Shown: piece by piece, positions 59,170 to 64,000 of the stretch
Layout: every line of letters starts with the position of its first letter
Position numbering within the stretch: the stretch's first letter is position 1
Source: Sequoia sempervirens
Lineage: Eukaryota > Streptophyta > Pinopsida > Cupressales > Cupressaceae
DNA length: 64,000 bases
Assembly (NCBI GenBank): GCA_007258455.2
Contig: VDFB02321284.1
Span: 21,372 to 85,371, forward strand
Direction: 5' to 3'
Notes under the pieces: model-generated
Databases searched by the model: none
Told to the model about the DNA's origin: nothing
Seen by the model: only the letters and a program-made list of their open reading frames with translations
Made by a program: the position numbers and the translations under genes

Positions 59170-60440
59170 ATGATGCATGATATTTTATTGCAGGATGCAC
59201 AATTCCTAGCCAAATTTCAAAATTGTGGATGGATAGATTACTTTTTGAAGTTGAATGATTTTGATGAAGGCATTGCCCTTGAATTTTCCCAAACATTTTT
59301 AGAAGGAAAATCCATAGTGAGAGGGTTAGAAGTTGTGGCAACAGAGGAAAGAATTGCAAAGGTTACAGGGTTACCTACTGATGGTGAAAATTACCCTATT
59401 TCTAGGAAATCAAGACCAATTGGGCCTGCGATTGGCACGCCTCTACATGAAAGCCCTAAACCTAGTGAGACCTCATTTGAGTAGAAGAATGTTGAAGGAG
59501 AAGACATGTTTAAGGAAGTAGTAAATATAACATTGGCCGATCTTGCTAGCATTGCAGAAGAATTGGAGGAAAATCAAAACCTCCTGGAGCATGAAGTCTT
59601 GCAGCAACAACTAGAACCAAAGTAGGAGTTCCTGCAGCCGCAGCAAGAACAAGAGTCTTTGCAACAAAAGGAAGAAGAAACAACATCCTTACAGCTACAA
59701 ATAACTGGACAGTCTAAATCTATGCAAATAATTCCATATGAGGAGCAGTCATCAACAAAAAGACTGGTAGGCATTCAAAATCCTCCTGATTTTACAATAC
59801 ATGCAACAATTTTGAATATGTGGAAAGAAATACAAAGAAGGGAGGATGAATGGAAAAAAGGAAAAATGACAATTGAAGGAGGAAATTCAAAAGAAGGATG
59901 AAGAGATTGAGGATAAAAATGCAGAGATTGCTACCCTGAAGCAGAGGGTAGATGATATGGCAACCTTGACGCCAAAGATTCTAGAATGTAGAGATCCTCC
60001 AAGGATCTATGCTCTACTCCTGAAAGAGAAATATCTCCCCTTTAAGATTTCAAGACTTGCCTCAGGTTTGAATCCATCTATTGATACTACTATGGAATTT
60101 TTAAATGCTTATAGGATTGCCTCCTCTAAAATGAAGAAATTGCTATGTGAATTCTATTTACATAATTATGTTGTTGCAAAAGACCATGATTAGAACCCGA
60201 TGTTGTATGTTGGGGATGTTCAATTGAGAGCATTCATGTCTTGGGTGAAAAATGAGATCAGTTGGGGACAACAACATGGTGCTTATAAGTAATTGGAGTC
60301 TGATATCCCTCTTCCCATTAGGGCTGAGTCAAGCAACCCAAGGGATTTTTATAGAGAATGGCATAGAATTTTGCTCATACCAAGTTATGGAAATAGGATT
60401 ATGCCTTGGATTGAGGCAGTTTAAAGTAAGTATGAAGTGA
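59170..60440 (+). pseudogene. Gypsy extra ORF in the env position (unknown function)
   Basis: It begins about 0.7 kb after pol. The first frame, 59,170-59,484, has DYFLKLNDFDEGIALEFSQT and VRGLEVVATEERIAKVTGLP. After a TAG the same frame continues with a Gln/Glu-rich part (59,560-59,760), then DEWKKGKMTIEGG to 59,901. A shift leads to a coiled coil at 59,873-60,193 (KDEEIEDKNAEIATLKQRVD) and IYALLLKEKYLPFKISRLAS. Less clear readings follow to about 60,440. There is no signal peptide or obvious transmembrane segment, so I see no evidence for an envelope protein. The N-terminal motif matches the extra LINE ORF at 36,837. Confidence 0.7.
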
Positions 60441-60847
60441 AGATAGCAGCAAAGGAGGAAACCATGAGGAGATACCTATCACAGAGATGGAATAGTTTGA
60501 CTAACGAGATGAAATAGGCTGAGCCCCATTCCATCCACAATTATGTTGCAGCATTAAGAAGAATTAAGAGATATATCCAGATTGGTAGAACAAAGGGAAG
60601 ATTTTGGCTTCCCCTGACTTTTTAGCCACCCATGCTCATGTGGCCAGTACCAAATTTTAGATTCTACCAATATGACCCTACTGCAAAGAGAAGAGATGGG
60701 ACAAAATTGATAGATTGGGAGGATTCTATTAGGATCCTAATTCACGTACTACTACCACTGATGTCAAACAACTCTCAGTTGCAAATTTCAGAGCTTTGAC
60801 CAAACAGAAGAACAACTCTTTCCCTGTTGGAGGACCAACAAGACGTT

Positions 60848-60860
60848 AGGTTGGGGGGAG
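60848..60860 (+). promoter_or_regulatory. Gypsy polypurine tract
   Basis: aggttggggggag directly precedes the 3' LTR start and fits the plus-strand primer of gypsy elements. Confidence 0.75.
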
Positions 60861-62077
60861 TGATGAGCTTAGTCTTTGGTCTAGTTTTGGGGTGAATCTA
60901 TAGTTTATTTACCCATATATTTCACGGACTTTAATGCTTAATTGTTAAAATTGGCATAATGTTTCCCTCAAACTGTTGACATTTGATCCCTGCAAACTTT
61001 AATGATACTTGGCATAGAATGTGAACTATCTATATTGATTTTGCACATGGTTATTGAATGTTTCTTAAGGTGGTTATAGATGTGTAGTTATTATCTATAC
61101 TAGCCTTGGCATGCATATTTAATGTGCTAAGTTGAAGAAGACACTGCCAGTTGGGCATGCACCATGACAGCCAACAAAGGAAGTGCTCCAAGTCAAAGAA
61201 GACCGGCGATAGAAGATTCTACATGCAGCCGAAGTGTAACCACCTTGTTGTAATTTACTTTTAATATTTGAACATGCACGGATGTTATTGTTGTGATGAG
61301 TCTACGTCTGACTTGCATGTCTGACCGGATTCCATGCATGCATAACCACCATCGCTCCACTTTCTCTATTTTCCCTAATTGGTGTCCTCCCAATCGTGGA
61401 GTTGACTACCTTGTTTAGTTGTTAGCATAAATAATAATTGGATGCTCCTTCCTCTGAGTTAGTTAGTGAGTTGATTGTTCAGTCAGTTGATTAGTAAGAA
61501 CAGAGGAAGAGGTTGCATGATTTGATATTGTGTTCTAGTTTCAATTTGGAGTGAATGAAATACAATTATGAGTTTGAGCATTTGAGTTCTTGTTAGTTTA
61601 GAGGATACTTATCCAAGGGGGGCCACTTGGTGAGTAATCTATTTCATTAGTTTAGCATTAGTTTAGTATTATTTTTTGTTCAGTACTTAGTTGAAAATCT
61701 GGCATCAACTGTTCCTACAGCCACTGGAAGTCCATTTTGTGTCTATTCCTGAAAAAAAAGTAGTTCCTTGTTTGTCACTTAGATCTTTTATTTTTGTCAT
61801 GCATTTTAGTTCAACATAGTTGTTGGTTGATGTTCAGTATTTTCTTTGTTTCCTTTCCAGCAATTTACTTTCAACATTGTGTTTCTTAGTTGTAGAATGC
61901 AATGACTACTTGAGCCCCTCGTGCACATACAGTGCTGGCCCATTTCAAGTTCATGTTGTTGGGTTGACAATTTAAATGCACCTTCGTAATGATTGAAGTA
62001 GCTATTCAGGTTAGATGCCCAATCTATGAATCAAGGATGTAAAGGCTTAGTTATGGAATCATTGTAGGAGGCCAACA
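60861..62077 (+). mobile_element. Gypsy 3' LTR
   Basis: 1,217 bp, starting tgatgagcttag and ending ggaggccaaca. It is collinear with the 5' LTR, with scattered substitutions and a few small indels (for example around 61,748-61,755). Confidence 0.95.
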
Positions 62078-62082
62078 CTACT
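62078..62082. repeat. Gypsy target-site duplication, right
   Basis: ctact abuts the right LTR. Joining the flanks with one copy gives a continuous copia gag reading (GLGATIDEDRIVKKI). Confidence 0.9.
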
Positions 62083-62928
62083 ATAGATGAAGATAGGATT
62101 GTAAAAAAGATTCTCAAAACTCTTCATGATGCTTACAGTGAGAAAGTGAGTGCTATTGAGTAGACTATAGATTATAAGACATGTACTAAGGATCTACTAT
62201 TGGGATTTTTGATATCTTATGAGATGAGGAAGTCAAGTCTAAGGAATGGGTGCAAATCAGAGACTGCTATTAAAGCTACAAAATTTGAAGATCCGGATGA
62301 AGAAAACTTTGATGAAATAGAATCCAACTTTGTAAGAAGAATGAGGAAAGGCTTCAGTAAGTTTGAAGGTAAGTTGCCCTTTAAATTATTTATTTGTGGA
62401 GAAATAGGTCATTATGTTGTGAAGTGTCTAGAAAGAGCTAAAAGAAATAAAAAAAGATATGAGAAAGAAAAGAAAGGGAAGAAGATTAATAGAGCTTATT
62501 ATGTGAATGCAAATTCTATTATATCTAATGAGGATTCAGAATATGAAGATCCTAATGACTATGAATGCTTGTTCTCGGTGATTAAGGATGAACCTAATTC
62601 TACTAATTCTTTAAGACAGGTAAAAAAAATCCCTCTAGAGAAGGAGAAAAATGAAGGTACGATTATCCCTGCCCTACATGCTAAACAAGAAAATAATTTT
62701 TGGGTAGTTGATAGTGGTTGTTCACATCACATGACTGGTGATAAGAGTAAGTTTGTTAAGCTTGAAAAATATGATGGAGGCTTGGTTATGTTCGGAGATG
62801 ATACTGGTGCTAAAATTTGTGGGATAGGTTCAATAAGTTTTGATGGCAAGCATCATACTGATGATGTCTACTATGTTAAGGATTTAAGGCATAATTTGTT
62901 GAGTGTTGGTCAGATGTGCAGAAAATGA
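62083..62928 (+). pseudogene. Copia gag C terminus and protease
   Basis: The gag reading resumes as IDEDRIVKKILKTLHDAYSE, has a TAG at 62,161, then an open frame 62,200-62,928. A CCHC zinc knuckle reads FICGEIGHYVVKC; the first Cys of CX2C is replaced (LFIC), so RNA binding would be weakened. The protease block FWVVDSGCSHHMTGDKSKF (about 62,698-62,755) has the copia active-site Asp in DSG. It ends VYYVKDLRHNLLSVGQMC, the usual lead-in to integrase. Confidence 0.9.
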
Positions 62929-63059
62929 TATGGTCTTGTATTTAAAGATGAGAGATGAGATCCGAAAAGGATCTGAAACATTGATTGCTACAGGAAATAA
63001 ATCTTAAGGGAATATTTATCAACTTAAGGGTGTTGATGGACAATGTTTTATGACTTAGA

Positions 63060-64000
63060 TTAATGAAAGTTGGTTATGGCATAGGAGAATGTGTCATATG
63101 AATTTTAATAACTTGGCAAGGATCAATGTTGTTCAGGCCATGAGAGATTTACCGAGAATTACAAAGCCTGTTAATGCTATTTACAGGAATTGTCAGTTTG
63201 GAAAGCAAGCAAGAAATCATTATAGATCAAAGGAACAATCCACTACTGAACTATTGGATTTAGTTCATACAAATCTTTTCCGTCCTATGAGAGTAAGAAG
63301 TCTACTTGATGAAAGGTACTTTATACTTTTAATTGATGATTATTCTAGATATACATGGGTTACATTTCTTAGAGAGAAATTAGATGCATTAGATATATTC
63401 AAGGCATTCAAAGCTATGGTTCAAAATGAAGTGAGTTTGAAGATAAAATGCTTAAGATATGACAAAGGTGGAGAATTCACCTCCTCTAAGTTTAAATTTT
63501 TTTGTGAAGTGCATAGAATAAATAGATAGTTATCTACCCTGAGAACTCCTCAGCAGAATGGAGTTGTTGAAAGGAAAAATAGAACAGTTCAAGAAGTTGC
63601 TAGATCAATGATTACTGAGGTTGGTTTACCAGAAGTTTACTTGAAAGAAACTATTCATATTGTTGTTTATGTATTCAATCAAGTTCAAACAAGAGAAAAT
63701 AGTACAAAGACTCCCTACGAGCTATGGCATGGAAGAATTCCTATTGTTAAATATTTCAAAGTATTTGGAAGCAAATGCTATACCAGTAGAGATGAGGAAA
63801 ATTTGGGTAAGTTTGATGCAAGAAGTGATGAAGGCATTTTTCTTGGATATTCTACTAATAGCAATGCATACAAATGTTTCAATAAAAGACTAAGAAAGAT
63901 TGTAGAGAGCTCGAATGTGAAGTTTGATGAGACAATGAAGAATCCTATTGACATTGATGGATATGTATCTAATGAGCATGATTGTGTAAGAATAGAAGAG
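63060..64000 (+). pseudogene. Copia integrase (cut by the window edge)
   Basis: The zinc domain starts WHRRMCHMNFNNLARI and ends NCQFGKQ, with the first Cys of C..C lost. Core: LLDLVHTNLFRP, where the first catalytic Asp (HTD) is Asn; CLRYDKGGEFTS with the second Asp; NGVVERKNRTVQE with the Glu. TPYELWHGR and YFKVFGSKCY follow (after a shift), continuing to the window end. The stop TAG near 63,527 and the Asp-to-Asn change inactivate it. Confidence 0.9.

Larger units (their letters stand above)
51393..62077 (+). mobile_element. Complete Ty3/gypsy retrotransposon (Athila/Tat-like), 10,685 bp
   Basis: Both LTRs are present and the element is bounded by perfect 5-bp duplications ctact (51,388-51,392 and 62,078-62,082). 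Order: 5' LTR, primer-binding site, gag, protease, RT, RNase H, integrase, an extra ORF in the env position, polypurine tract, 3' LTR. The order RT before integrase defines gypsy. The wording of the RT blocks and the extra 3' ORF point to the Athila/Tat branch (inference). The LTRs differ by roughly 23-25 changes in their first about 275 bp, so the insertion is not recent. The coding frames are full of stops but nearly free of indels. Confidence 0.95.
49694..64000 (+). mobile_element. Ty1/copia retrotransposon (runs off the window), interrupted by a gypsy element
   Basis: Parts in order: 5' LTR (49,694-50,916), primer-binding site, gag start (50,977-51,390), a 10.7-kb gypsy insertion (51,393-62,077), then gag end, protease and integrase up to the window edge. 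Removing the insertion and one copy of its 5-bp TSD restores a continuous gag reading across the junction. RT, RNase H and the 3' LTR must lie beyond 64,000. Several stops and lost catalytic residues show that it is dead. Confidence 0.85.

Noticed and set aside
59170..60440. Gypsy 3' ORF as a true envelope protein
   Set aside because: No signal peptide, fusion motif or transmembrane segment is visible; only its position is env-like.

Overview
The window looks like intergenic and genic DNA from a seed plant with a large, repeat-rich nuclear genome. It is AT-rich, has eukaryotic splice-like signals and polyadenylation-like tails, and carries plant-type Ty1/copia, Ty3/gypsy and LINE retroelements nested in each other. 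A gymnosperm is my best guess from the density and age of the nested retroelements, but that is inference. Nothing bacterial (operons, Shine-Dalgarno sites, CRISPR) and no tRNA or rRNA gene was seen.

Layout. 1-2,640 has no gene. 2,990-4,790 (minus) holds a decayed, unidentified protein-coding region. 4,930-8,677 is a 5'-truncated copia pol, split by an insertion of about 2.2 kb that itself contains a 906-bp foldback element with 6-bp target-site duplications (TSDs). 13,113-15,013 (minus) is the clearest host gene: a TPR-SET protein, broken in this sequence by one frameshift. 16,680 to about 24,530 is a non-autonomous LTR-type element: a leader with two kinds of repeat arrays, a long decayed ORF of unknown function, a polypurine tract and an LTR with a TATA box, but no gag-pol. 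24,530-31,020 contains several splice-bounded minus-strand exon candidates of an unidentified host gene or pseudogene.

33,540-46,480 is a decayed gypsy gag-protease region hit by a 4.9-kb 5'-truncated LINE (34,107-39,028, 13-bp TSD). It is followed by a minus-strand non-autonomous element (about 40,520-45,760), which again has a short-motif leader array, a long ORF and no pol. 49,694-64,000 is a copia element running off the right edge. A complete 10.7-kb gypsy element (51,393-62,077) sits inside its gag, with perfect 5-bp TSDs and both LTRs.

How it fits together. Almost everything is mobile-element sequence in several insertion layers, and no element has an intact coding set. The most interesting points are these. 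The LINE carries an extra ORF downstream of its RNase H, and that ORF resembles the ORF at the env position of the gypsy element. Two non-autonomous elements share the plan leader array plus unknown ORF. The gypsy pol frame is broken almost only by TAG/TAA stops and no indels, the pattern expected from deamination of methylated CAG sites.
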